A DNA stretch of 7,744 nt from contig CANPPM010000130.1 of NCBI GenBank assembly GCA_947575935.1, forward strand, positions 1-7,744. Direction: 5' to 3'. The translations under genes were made by a program, and so were the position numbers. The DNA comes from an uncultured Butyricicoccus sp. (GTDB lineage: Bacteria > Bacillota > Clostridia > Oscillospirales > Butyricicoccaceae). Positions 1 to 6,324 of the stretch are shown piece after piece. The notes under the pieces are model-generated. The model did not search any database and had not been told where the DNA came from. It saw only the letters and a list, made by a program, of their open reading frames with translations. Numbering within the stretch: position 1 is the first letter of the stretch; the number at the start of each line of letters is the position of its first letter.

Positions 1-715
1 CCCGCTGTCCCTGATACAGATAGTCGATCACGACCCGGTGATTGCTGTTTTTCTCCTTCAGACGCTTGGGCGTATCCAGGGCTACCAAATTTCCGTTGGA
101 AATGAACGCCACCCGGTCGCACAGCAAATCGGCGTCCACCATGTTATGGGTGGTGACAAAAACCGTCGTCCCCTTTTTGCGTTCCTGCTCAATCAGCTTT
201 CGAAACAGCACCGCGCCAGAGGGGTCTAGGCCGCTGGTAGGTTCGTCCAGAAACAGAAGACGGGGATTGCTGATGAGCGCCCGCGCCATGCTCACCCGCT
301 GGCGCATTCCTTTGGAGTAGGAGGAAACCGGCTTCTTCAAAAAGTCTGATTTGAATTCCAGTGTGTCCAGCAACTCCCCTACATCCCGCCGCTGTTCTTT
401 GGGGTAAAAGGAAGCAAAATAGTTCAGGTTCTCCACAGCGCTTAAGTTGGCGTACAGGTAAGGAAACTCGAACAGCACGCCGATTTTTTGAAAAAATTCC
501 TGTCTGTGGACAGTGGTAATATCCCGCCCGAACAGGGACACGGTTCCGCCGTATCCCCTCAAAATCCCAGTGAGTATCTTCTGTGTCGTGGACTTCCCAG
601 AGCCGTTCGGCCCCAAAAAGCCAAAAATTTCCCCATCCTCTACAGTAAAGTCCAGACTGTGCAGGACCTGCTTGTCTTTACTGTAGGAAAATGTCAGACT
701 CCTCGCCTCAATCAT
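1..715 (-). CDS. ABC transporter ATP-binding protein (ABC-2/drug-export type), 3' end outside window
   Basis: This is the nucleotide-binding subunit of an ABC transporter, acting at the inner face of the membrane and powering a permease that should be encoded just beyond base 1. 238 codons are visible and no stop is reached. In order: Walker A GPNGSGKST (residues 35-43), a Q-loop region that reads LFEFP (80-84) without the usual glutamine, the signature segment YSKGMRQR (132-139), Walker B LLFLDEPTSGLDP (152-164) and the switch histidine in TTHN (His189). The ATG at 715 is preceded by GGGGGG about 6 bases upstream, and it lies inside the end of the microprotein gene, so translation is probably coupled. 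The family resembles ATPases of multidrug or antimicrobial-peptide exporters, and the IGVLFEFP region recalls proteins annotated as fluoroquinolone-transport ATPases. The substrate is not shown by the sequence. The upstream two-component genes and operator array suggest induction by a membrane or drug signal. ATPase identity is certain; the transport role is inferred. Confidence 0.95.
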   Translation of the reverse strand, partial: MIEARSLTFSYSKDKQVLHSLDFTVEDGEIFGFLGPNGSGKSTTQKILTGILRGYGGTVSLFGRDITTVHRQEFFQKIGVLFEFPYLYANLSAVENLNYFASFYPKEQRRDVGELLDTLEFKSDFLKKPVSSYSKGMRQRVSMARALISNPRLLFLDEPTSGLDPSGAVLFRKLIEQERKKGTTVFVTTHNMVDADLLCDRVAFISNGNLVALDTPKRLKEKNSNHRVVIDYLYQGQR

Positions 716-863
716 CGACGTCCCCCCACTTTCCACGCTGGTTCTTTCTCTGCGCTTGCCGACGCTTGCTCCACCCCTTTATCCATTTCATCTTAAATGG
801 GACGGAGACGGCCAGCGCCGCTGCGATCGCCAGCCACCAGTACCACTCCACACCTAAAAACAT
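708..863 (-). CDS. 51-residue single-pass membrane microprotein coupled to the ABC ATPase
   Basis: A small gene with no family that I recognise. The start ATG at 863 follows a strong ribosome binding site, GAAGGAGGG (870-878), at a 6-base distance. The protein begins MFLGVEWYWW, continues with a hydrophobic alanine/leucine/valine stretch (about residues 5-22), then a strongly basic tail rich in Lys, Arg and Trp (24-46), ending GDVDD. The charge pattern predicts an outside N terminus and a cytoplasmic basic tail by the positive-inside rule. Its stop codon overlaps the ATPase start by 8 bases, a typical coupling arrangement, so it is the first gene of the ABC operon. It lies directly downstream of the four-repeat operator. 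Possible roles are a transporter accessory subunit, a small regulator of the nearby kinase, or a translational primer for the ATPase. The gene call rests on the ribosome binding site, the overlap and the membrane segment; function is unknown. Confidence 0.72.
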   Translation of the reverse strand: MFLGVEWYWWLAIAAALAVSVPFKMKWIKGWSKRRQAQRKNQRGKWGDVDD

Positions 864-895
864 CAAAAACCCTCCTTCTTTTATGATAAGGAGAG

Positions 896-925
896 TTTAG
901 AAAGACAATGTGAAATTGGTGTGAG
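896..925 (-). promoter_or_regulatory. Candidate activator-dependent promoter of the microprotein-ABC operon
   Basis: On the minus strand, TCTAAA (901-896) can serve as a -10 box (4 of 6 matches). The -35 position (925-920) falls on repeat unit CTCACA, a poor match to TTGACA, with an 18-base spacer. A weak -35 occupied by regulator repeats is typical of promoters activated by OmpR/PhoB/PhoP-type regulators. Transcription would start near 889, giving a leader of about 25 bases that keeps the ribosome binding site at 870-878. The alternative boxes TATCAT (888-883) and CATAAA (885-880) would start transcription inside the ribosome binding site, so they are less likely. Confidence 0.4.
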
Positions 926-952
926 GCCACTGTGAAATCCGTGTGAAATTAT
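909..952 (-). promoter_or_regulatory. Four tandem 11-bp-phased repeats, probable response-regulator operator
   Basis: On the plus strand the units TGTGAAA, TGTGAGG, TGTGAAA and TGTGAAA begin at 909, 920, 931 and 942, exactly 11 bases apart. Read toward the ABC operon they are TTTCACA three times and CCTCACA once. One-helical-turn direct repeats are the usual binding pattern of OmpR-family dimers (PhoB and B. subtilis PhoP boxes). The array spans about -20 to -63 relative to the inferred start of the downstream operon, and its distal end overlaps the kinase stop codon. The OmpR-type regulator encoded at 2007-2675 is the obvious candidate ligand. The repeats are directly visible; the binding protein is inferred. 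Confidence 0.7.
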
Positions 953-2010
953 TCTGTGATGGGAATAGAAAACCAAAACCGTACCCCATTTGCTCGATTT
1001 TCCGCCCCATAGGCGAGATCTTGCATAGACAGGATCTGCGCCACAATGGACAACCCCAATCCGGAGCCGCCGTACGTTACATCGTTATTCCGATAAAATT
1101 TTGTCCAGATTTTAGAAAGGTCGTTTTCCGGAATGGGCCTGCCCTGATTAAAAACAGAAAAATACAATGCTCCGCTATCTTCAATCACTTCTATCCGCAG
1201 GATTCCGCCAGCAAATACATTTTTCTTAGCATTGACAATTAAATTATCTAAAACCTGTTCCATGCGCCGCCGGTCTGCCCGCACAAAAATCTTTCCTTCC
1301 GGCAGTTCATACTGCAGCTCAAAACTGAGGTCAGGAACGTCAAGCAAAAGCCGTCCTGCAACCGTCTCGGCCAGCTCCACAAAGTCAAACCGGGTAATAT
1401 GCAGCCCAGCGGCCCCGCTCTCCAGAGCTGACAAGTCCAGCAGGGTCACAATCAGGCTGTTCATACGCTCAACCTCAGAAACAATGACCTGAGCATATTT
1501 CTGCTTCTTATCCTCGTCAGTTTCGTCCTGCAGGCCCTCGGCGTAGGCACGGATAATACCCAATGGGGTTTTCATTTCATGCGACAGATGGTCTACCAGT
1601 TCTTTGCGTTCGTCCAAAAGGAGCCGTTCTTTTTCCACATCTTTTTCCAGCTGTGTATTTGCGGCCTCGAGACGGAAAAGGGCCTGCTGGAGATTCTCCG
1701 CCATTATGTTCAGGCTTTCAGACAGCTCCCCAAACTCGTCCGCTGCAACAATCTTGCAGGGAGCTGAGAAATCCAACTGCGCCATCCGTTTTGCCGAATC
1801 ATTTAGCTGCGCAACAGGCTTTGAGATGAACCGTCCCATAAAAAAATCAATGCATAAAACCAACAGCAGCACAAAAAGAACCCAAACCGCGTCTCCTCCA
1901 ACAGAGAGACGGGTAGAAAGTATATAGGAAGCGATCAGCGCCAACCCCGCCAGTTTAGTTAACATCAATATTTTTTTCCGAACTGTACGGAGAGAAAATG
2001 CTTCTTTCAT
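949..2010 (-). CDS. Short-loop HAMP sensor histidine kinase, partner of the OmpR-type regulator
   Basis: A 353-residue membrane histidine kinase that phosphorylates the regulator encoded just before it. Two membrane helices (about 14-32 and 41-59) are separated by only about 8 residues, so there is almost no extracellular sensor; this resembles intramembrane-sensing kinases that detect membrane-active compounds or work with a transporter. A HAMP domain (about 60-112) and a coiled segment (112-137) follow. The HisKA motif DHLSHEMKTPLG places the phosphorylated histidine at 144. The ATPase domain has an N box around LDNLIVNAKKN (Asn256 and Asn260), a G1 region reading FNQGRPIP (287-294) where DxG is usual, an F box WTKFYRNND and a G2 box GGSGLGLS (314-321). 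The start at 2010 overlaps the regulator stop as ATGA, with GAGG upstream, so the two are co-translated. The next genes downstream are the microprotein and ABC ATPase, which are its likely output. The assignment is firm; the signal is unknown. Confidence 0.93.
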   Translation of the reverse strand: MKEAFSLRTVRKKILMLTKLAGLALIASYILSTRLSVGGDAVWVLFVLLLVLCIDFFMGRFISKPVAQLNDSAKRMAQLDFSAPCKIVAADEFGELSESLNIMAENLQQALFRLEAANTQLEKDVEKERLLLDERKELVDHLSHEMKTPLGIIRAYAEGLQDETDEDKKQKYAQVIVSEVERMNSLIVTLLDLSALESGAAGLHITRFDFVELAETVAGRLLLDVPDLSFELQYELPEGKIFVRADRRRMEQVLDNLIVNAKKNVFAGGILRIEVIEDSGALYFSVFNQGRPIPENDLSKIWTKFYRNNDVTYGGSGLGLSIVAQILSMQDLAYGAENRANGVRFWFSIPITE

Positions 2011-2675
2011 GGCGTAACCTCGAATTTATAGCCTGAGCGGATCAGCGTGACAATGTGCCGCCCCCCCTCCCCCAGCTTTTGCCGAAGCGTCTTGATGTGG
2101 GTATCTACGGTACGGGTGGTCCCCTCAAAGTCATAGCCCCAAATACGGTTTAGAAGTTGCTCCCTGCTGAAAATCTGTCCAGGGTTTTCCATAAAAAACG
2201 AGAGTAATTCATACTCTTTGTGCGTCAACGTAATTTCCTGCCCGTTCCAATAGACCTTGTGCGCATTTCGCTGAAGCATGATTTTTCCGACGCTGATCGT
2301 TCCAGCGAAGACAGCAGAAGAACGGCGCAAAAGGGCGTTCACCTTTGCCAGCAGCACCTTGGGGCTGAAGGGCTTTGTCATGTAGTCATCCGCGCCGTAA
2401 TCATAGCCTTTCAGTTTATCGTCCTCCCCGCTTTTGGCGGTTAACATGAGAATCGGTATATTGCTCATTTCCCGCGCCATTTTACAGACAGAAAAGCCAT
2501 CCAGATGGGGCATCCTCACATCCAGAATCATCAAATCCATCGGCCTGCTTTTTAGAATCATAAGGGCATCTATGCCGTCATCAGCGGTAAAACAGACGTA
2601 TCCGCCTTTTCGCATATAGTCTACGATGATGTCCTGCATGGCCTTTTCATCTTCCACAATCAGAATATTTGCCAT
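2007..2675 (-). CDS. OmpR/PhoB-family response regulator
   Basis: A 222-residue DNA-binding response regulator. The receiver domain (1-118) has the acidic pair Glu8/Asp9, phospho-acceptor Asp52 in LMILDVRMP, Thr79 and Lys101 in the TKPF motif, so the phosphorylation pocket is intact. The C-terminal winged helix (about 122-222) includes the recognition-helix segment TVDTHIKTLRQKLG and ends IRSGYKFEVTP. The chosen start is MANILIVEDE at 2675, because AGGAGGGA (2678-2685) is correctly spaced before it. An ATG 21 bases further upstream, at 2696, has no such site. A promoter at 2708-2736 leaves a leader of about 26 bases. The gene overlaps the kinase by 4 bases. Its most likely target is the 11-bp repeat array at 909-952, since no similar array is seen before its own gene. 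Confidence 0.95.
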   Translation of the reverse strand: MANILIVEDEKAMQDIIVDYMRKGGYVCFTADDGIDALMILKSRPMDLMILDVRMPHLDGFSVCKMAREMSNIPILMLTAKSGEDDKLKGYDYGADDYMTKPFSPKVLLAKVNALLRRSSAVFAGTISVGKIMLQRNAHKVYWNGQEITLTHKEYELLSFFMENPGQIFSREQLLNRIWGYDFEGTTRTVDTHIKTLRQKLGEGGRHIVTLIRSGYKFEVTP

Positions 2676-2707
2676 AGTCCCTCCTAATCGCTGCAATTCC
2701 CGTTTTT

Positions 2708-2736
2708 ATTATATTTTGTACAGCGCAAAAAAGCAA
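2708..2736 (-). promoter_or_regulatory. Housekeeping-type promoter of the OmpR-type regulator and kinase operon
   Basis: The minus strand carries a perfect -10 box TATAAT (2713-2708), a 17-base spacer and a -35 box TTGCTT (2736-2731; TTG matches the consensus). The inferred start, near 2701, lies about 25 bases before the ATG at 2675 and upstream of its ribosome binding site. This suggests the two-component genes are expressed independently of the YesM/YesN-like operon upstream. Confidence 0.7.
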
Positions 2737-2789
2737 GAGGGCAGACAGGCCAATTAAAACGATCCGGATGAAATGCCTCCGCCCCCTCC

Positions 2790-2811
2790 GCTGCAGCATT
2801 TGATCTGCAGC
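2790..2811. repeat. 7-bp inverted repeat between the two regulatory operons
   Basis: GCTGCAG (2790-2796) and CTGCAGC (2805-2811) are perfect inverted copies separated by 8 bases and could form a small hairpin in RNA. It lies 32-53 bases downstream of the AraC-type regulator's stop codon. No T-run follows on the minus strand, so it does not qualify as an intrinsic terminator. Confidence 0.35.
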
Positions 2812-2842
2812 CTTCTTCCTGTCCACATTTCGCAGCCAGCTC

Positions 2843-4267
2843 CTAAACCGAAGAGGGACCCCGACCTCGGTTTTTCCGAACATCATTTGGTTTGCAACCA
2901 AAATATTTATGAAAAACCGTCGAAAAATAACTCATGTTAGTAATACCAACGCGCTGTGCAGCATCTGAAACACGCATATCTGTCGTTTCCAGCAACCTTC
3001 TTGCATGCCGCAAGCGCACTGTCATTAAGTATTCCGTAAAATTTACGCCAACCTCTTTCTTAAATTGGCGCGACAGATAGTCCCGATTGAGATAAACCAC
3101 GTCGGCAACCAGGTTAAGCGATAGATCCTCGGTATAATGCCGTCCAATATATTCCATCGCCTTACGAATCGGCATGGAATACCGCCGGTCCTGCCCGCGA
3201 AGCAATTCCGTACACGCCTGAACACAGACAGAAAGCTCTTGCAATGTGCGGCTGCACTCACCAGATTCCCGCAGCCAGGCAGCTTCTTCCTCATGAGGAA
3301 ACCCTTGAAGCAACGCATCTTTCAGCAAAGAAACCTGCGGATGCGCCGTTTCAGCAAACTTTAACATGAATTCCATCTCTGCACAGGCCCCTGCCGTATC
3401 CCCCTCCTCCATCCGCGCCGCCGCACGGATGGTATAGGGCTGCAGCTGCTCCGCACTTTCTAAATAGCCCAGCATCCTGTCTTCAGAACCGTAAAAACGG
3501 CGGCTTCGGTCCGCCAGCGCCTCCTGCACCGCATCTGCCAGCTGCTCCAAATGCAGATGTACCCGGCTGCATCCGACAACGCCTTTCAAGCAATCAACCA
3601 ATTCTGTCAGTCTGCTGGCCTCTTCTCGCAGATTGGCAAACAAGAACCGTTCCTTATCATTGTACGCATATAGCAGCGGGTTCCAGTGCCGTCCAGCGAT
3701 CTGCTGCTGCAGCACCGGCACATTCTCTCCCACTGCTCGGAATACTAAAACACAAAAAGAGTGCATTTCCAGCCCGAGCTGTGCGTGCCGTAGATCACTT
3801 TCGCGCACCGGAAGCAGCGTAGGATCGCTCTCAACCAGCCTCCGCAAGTACTGATTCTGTCTGCTGTAGCTTTCAGCCTGACGCCTTCGGCGTGCCTCCC
3901 GCATACGGCGCAAACGGTCAAGCAAACGAGACAGCATTTCTGGATCCATTTCATTTTTCAGCACATAGTCATCCGCCTTATTCTGGATCGCTGTCCGCGC
4001 ATATTCAAATTCCTCATGGCAGGTGAGCATAATCACGGTGGTAGCAGGATAACGCCGCTTAATTTCCTGCAGCAGTGTCAGCCCGTCCATCTTTGGCATG
4101 GTAATATCTACAAACACCAACTCTACCGCGGTTTCTTCCAGCATCTGAAGCGCCTGCGCGCCCGAACGTGCCGCCCCAACCACTTCTGCACCAGCATCTG
4201 CCGCCCGAACGCACTGGATCAAGTACTGTGCCACCAATGGCTCATCATCTACAATCAGAATCTTCAT
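2843..4267 (-). CDS. YesN-like response regulator with AraC-type DNA-binding domain
   Basis: A 474-residue transcription regulator, close to the usual length of this family. The N-terminal receiver (1-118) has Asp7/Asp8, phospho-acceptor Asp54 in VFVDITMPKMDG, Thr82 and Lys104. The residue after Lys104 is Asn rather than the usual Pro (LKNEM). A basic helical linker (about 112-145, with RREARRRR-like composition) and a middle region (150-360) without a recognisable domain follow. The C-terminal AraC/XylS domain (about 365-466) has two helix-turn-helix units, around DLSLNLVADVVYLNRDYLS and MRVSDAAQRVGITNMSYFS, and the family-typical FHKYFGCKPNDVRK. The ATG at 4267 has AAGGAG (4277-4282) nine bases upstream and lies inside the kinase gene, overlapping it by 23 bases. 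It should act on phosphorylation by that kinase. Such pairs often regulate carbohydrate transport or glycan-use genes; the target here is not shown. The divergent anSME gene is one candidate. Confidence 0.93.
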   Translation of the reverse strand: MKILIVDDEPLVAQYLIQCVRAADAGAEVVGAARSGAQALQMLEETAVELVFVDITMPKMDGLTLLQEIKRRYPATTVIMLTCHEEFEYARTAIQNKADDYVLKNEMDPEMLSRLLDRLRRMREARRRRQAESYSRQNQYLRRLVESDPTLLPVRESDLRHAQLGLEMHSFCVLVFRAVGENVPVLQQQIAGRHWNPLLYAYNDKERFLFANLREEASRLTELVDCLKGVVGCSRVHLHLEQLADAVQEALADRSRRFYGSEDRMLGYLESAEQLQPYTIRAAARMEEGDTAGACAEMEFMLKFAETAHPQVSLLKDALLQGFPHEEEAAWLRESGECSRTLQELSVCVQACTELLRGQDRRYSMPIRKAMEYIGRHYTEDLSLNLVADVVYLNRDYLSRQFKKEVGVNFTEYLMTVRLRHARRLLETTDMRVSDAAQRVGITNMSYFSTVFHKYFGCKPNDVRKNRGRGPSSV

Positions 4268-6038
4268 CTTCCCCAGCTCCTTCCTGCATTCTTTCCTGAT
4301 ATCGGTCTATCAGGATCGTCACCACAGCGGATTTCCCCGGTTCACTGCATATTTCTACCCGTGACTGGCCCCCATAAATGATTTTAACCCTCCGATCAAC
4401 ATTTTTCAGCCCAATCCCATGATGCGCCGGGCTGGACCGGTAATGACCGGAGCGTACCTCCTCCAGCCGTTTTGGCAATATGCCTTCGCCATTATCCTCC
4501 ACGGTCAGATACAATGATTTTCCACGCATGCCCGCCCGAATACAGATACGACATCCCTCATCCTTCTCTGCAAATCCATGAAAAAACGAATTGCCAACCA
4601 ACGGCTGCAAAATCATGCGCGGCACCAAAAGCGGCAGAAACTCCTGTGGGACTGCACTGCAAAATTCCACCTCTTTTTCTGTACGGCAATTCATAATGGA
4701 AATATAATTGCGAACTAAATGCAGCTCTTCCGCAAGCGGAACAAACTGGACCTCCGGTGTTGGCGGAACATGCAGCAGTTCAATCAGCTCCCCCATCATA
4801 CGGCTTGCCCGCTCCATCTCCCCCATTCCCAGCAGGCTTCTAACGGCAATCAAAGTATTATTTAGAAAATGTGGATTGATCTGCGCCTGCAAAAAGTCGT
4901 ACTCGTTACGTTGTTTTTCCTGCTCATGCAGACGAATTTCCCGGATCAGGCTCTGGATACGCCGGATCATATCATTGAACGCTGTGCTCAGCACAAACAG
5001 CTCCTCATACTCCTCCTGTACCGGCAGCAGCGCAATCCGGCCGGCCGGGATACTGCCAATCCGTCCGGAAAAGTCTTCAATGGCCCGCGTCACACGTCGT
5101 GCCCGCAAATACCCCAGCAGCCCTGCCAGCAGCGCGCCCAGCAAAACCGCCAGCATGCAGCTTCGCAGCATCCGCATCCCCTCAAGCAGAAGCGCATCCA
5201 TTTCCTGTTCTTCCACAAAAGTCCAGCCGCTGTCAGGATCACGGTAAGTGGACAAAAGTATACTTTGTCCCCGGCGCTGAAGCACGCGGTAGGTGTTCGG
5301 CGGATTCTCCTCAATAAACGCCTGCATATTTGCGCCCCAATTCCCCACCCGCTGAGCGTTGCTGTGACTGACAATAATTCCATTTTGATCAAGAATATAA
5401 ACGGTTGCACCGTCATTAACAAGCTTTTGAAACGTACGAAACAGTGCTTCATGCGCCGTTGTCAATACGATAACCCCCAAAGATCTGCCTGTTTTATCAA
5501 AAATCGTTCGTCCATAGGACAGCCCAAAGCTGGAAATATCCTTGGCATCCAAAAAACGGAGATTCCAACTGGTATCGGTTTCACCGCTGTAATGGCGGAT
5601 ATACCAGTATGTGCGTGTCAGGCTATCGATACTCCGGGAATCCCTGTTCGTAGAAAACGCGCGCCGGTCGTTCATCACAATATCAATGGTATAGTCCATG
5701 CCGATGTGGCGCAACAGCGCCCCTGTCTCCTCCAGCTGGCCGCAGATCTGTTCCCCGGTGGTATCCTGACAGGTCAGCAGTTCATAAAAATCCTCATACA
5801 GCATATCCATCACCCTGACCATGGTCGTACGGTTAACTGTGTTGCTGTCGCTAATCTGCTGAAGGACATCGACGCGTGACTTCCCCTTTTCGCCCAGCAT
5901 AAAGCAGTATGTAAAATAAGTAACGGCACAGATTGCAACCATAGCCGAAGCGATCACGCACAGTAAGCCGGTTGTAAACACCGATTGAAAAATGTTTTTT
6001 CTTCTATTAGGTATTGGGGGACCAAGCTTTTGCAGCAT
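4245..6038 (-). CDS. YesM/LytS-type membrane sensor histidine kinase
   Basis: A 597-residue sensor kinase and the upstream partner of the AraC-type regulator. One membrane helix (about 22-48), a large extracellular region (about 49-285), a second helix (about 291-312) and a HAMP-like linker (313-366) precede the kinase core. The extracellular part resembles Cache-type sensors: LGVIVLTT and the segment ILDQNGIIVSHSN (215-227) are characteristic. The His_kinase motif is LQAQINPHFLNNTL with His390; the family usually has FLYNTL. The ATPase domain shows the N box LQPLVGNSFFHG (Asn483), G1 VEDNGEGI (513-520) and G2 GIGLKNVDRR (541-550). AAGGAGG (6046-6052) lies 7 bases before the ATG. Family members commonly sense extracellular sugars or solute-binding proteins; the ligand here is unknown. 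The divergent anSME suggests a link to sulfated glycans, which is inference. Confidence 0.94.
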   Translation of the reverse strand: MLQKLGPPIPNRRKNIFQSVFTTGLLCVIASAMVAICAVTYFTYCFMLGEKGKSRVDVLQQISDSNTVNRTTMVRVMDMLYEDFYELLTCQDTTGEQICGQLEETGALLRHIGMDYTIDIVMNDRRAFSTNRDSRSIDSLTRTYWYIRHYSGETDTSWNLRFLDAKDISSFGLSYGRTIFDKTGRSLGVIVLTTAHEALFRTFQKLVNDGATVYILDQNGIIVSHSNAQRVGNWGANMQAFIEENPPNTYRVLQRRGQSILLSTYRDPDSGWTFVEEQEMDALLLEGMRMLRSCMLAVLLGALLAGLLGYLRARRVTRAIEDFSGRIGSIPAGRIALLPVQEEYEELFVLSTAFNDMIRRIQSLIREIRLHEQEKQRNEYDFLQAQINPHFLNNTLIAVRSLLGMGEMERASRMMGELIELLHVPPTPEVQFVPLAEELHLVRNYISIMNCRTEKEVEFCSAVPQEFLPLLVPRMILQPLVGNSFFHGFAEKDEGCRICIRAGMRGKSLYLTVEDNGEGILPKRLEEVRSGHYRSSPAHHGIGLKNVDRRVKIIYGGQSRVEICSEPGKSAVVTILIDRYQERMQEGAGEDEDSDCR

Positions 6039-6149
6039 CGCAATGCCTCCTTTTTTCCGTTCCTACCTTAATCATACACGAAATCTGAAAATTTGCATCC
6101 TCCAATTTACACCAACAACCGCTGCCAAGATATTCTGTCCTCCCATTTC

Positions 6150-6155
6150 ATTATA
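6150..6155 (-). promoter_or_regulatory. Candidate -10 box for the YesM/YesN-like operon
   Basis: The minus strand reads TATAAT, a perfect -10 match. At a 17-base spacer the -35 position is AGCTTT, which is weak, but A-rich DNA lies further upstream. A start near 6143 would give a leader of about 105 bases before the ATG at 6038. A competing -10, TATGAT at 6076-6071, would give a shorter leader but also lacks a good -35. Confidence 0.35.
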
Positions 6156-6250
6156 CCGGAAAGGCGTCCTAAAAAGCTTTTGATCCTTTGCGCTATTTTT
6201 TTATTTTTCTGTGCTGTTTTCTTCCTATTTCATTTTTTCCGCCCACCGCC

Positions 6251-6279
6251 TTGCATTCTCCGTTTTTTTGTGTTTTAAT
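6251..6279 (+). promoter_or_regulatory. Promoter of the anSME gene
   Basis: A -35 box TTGCAT (6251-6256), a 17-base spacer and a -10 box TTTAAT (6274-6279, 5 of 6 matches) are present. A TGn extended -10 element (6271-6273) strengthens the call and compensates for the poor second half of the -35. Transcription would start near 6286, giving a leader of about 39 bases that contains the ribosome binding site AGGAGG (6311-6316). Confidence 0.65.
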
Positions 6280-6324
6280 GAACGCAGATACGCTGTCTAT
6301 AACACCTTGAAGGAGGAATATGCC

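Larger units (their letters stand above)
6039..6324. other. Divergent intergenic region between sensor kinase and anSME
   Basis: No gene is supported in these 286 bases. The half nearest the anSME (6183-6275) is strongly pyrimidine-rich on the plus strand, with T-runs at 6196-6202, 6204-6208, 6217-6220, 6233-6238 and 6263-6269. It holds the anSME promoter (6251-6279). For the kinase on the minus strand, two -10 candidates are visible: a perfect TATAAT at 6155-6150 and TATGAT at 6076-6071, neither with a good -35. The A-runs on the minus strand lie upstream of the TATAAT, as an UP-like element would. In-frame upstream extension of the anSME through this region has no ribosome binding site. Confidence 0.6.

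Noticed and set aside
880..908. TTGTCT with CATAAA at 17 bases as the promoter of the microprotein operon
   Set aside because: Transcription would begin within the ribosome binding site (870-878), leaving too short a leader for translation.
2676..2696. Upstream ATG extending the OmpR-type regulator by 7 residues
   Set aside because: The ribosome binding site AGGAGGGA lies between this ATG and the next one, and the receiver normally begins at the MANILIVEDE start; the extension adds nothing family-like.
2790..2811. Intrinsic terminator for the YesM/YesN-like operon
   Set aside because: The hairpin is only 7 bp, and a G-rich stretch rather than a T-run follows on the transcribed strand.
4869..5879. 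Long plus-strand open frame of 336 codons opposite the YesM-type kinase
   Set aside because: It lies entirely antisense to a gene with clear kinase motifs, its protein has no recognisable domain, and no convincing ribosome binding site was noted.
6211..6324. Upstream extension of the anSME by 38 residues
   Set aside because: The promoter and the ribosome binding site fall inside the extension, its composition reflects the T-rich DNA, and MPPVNLLLKP is the normal family start.
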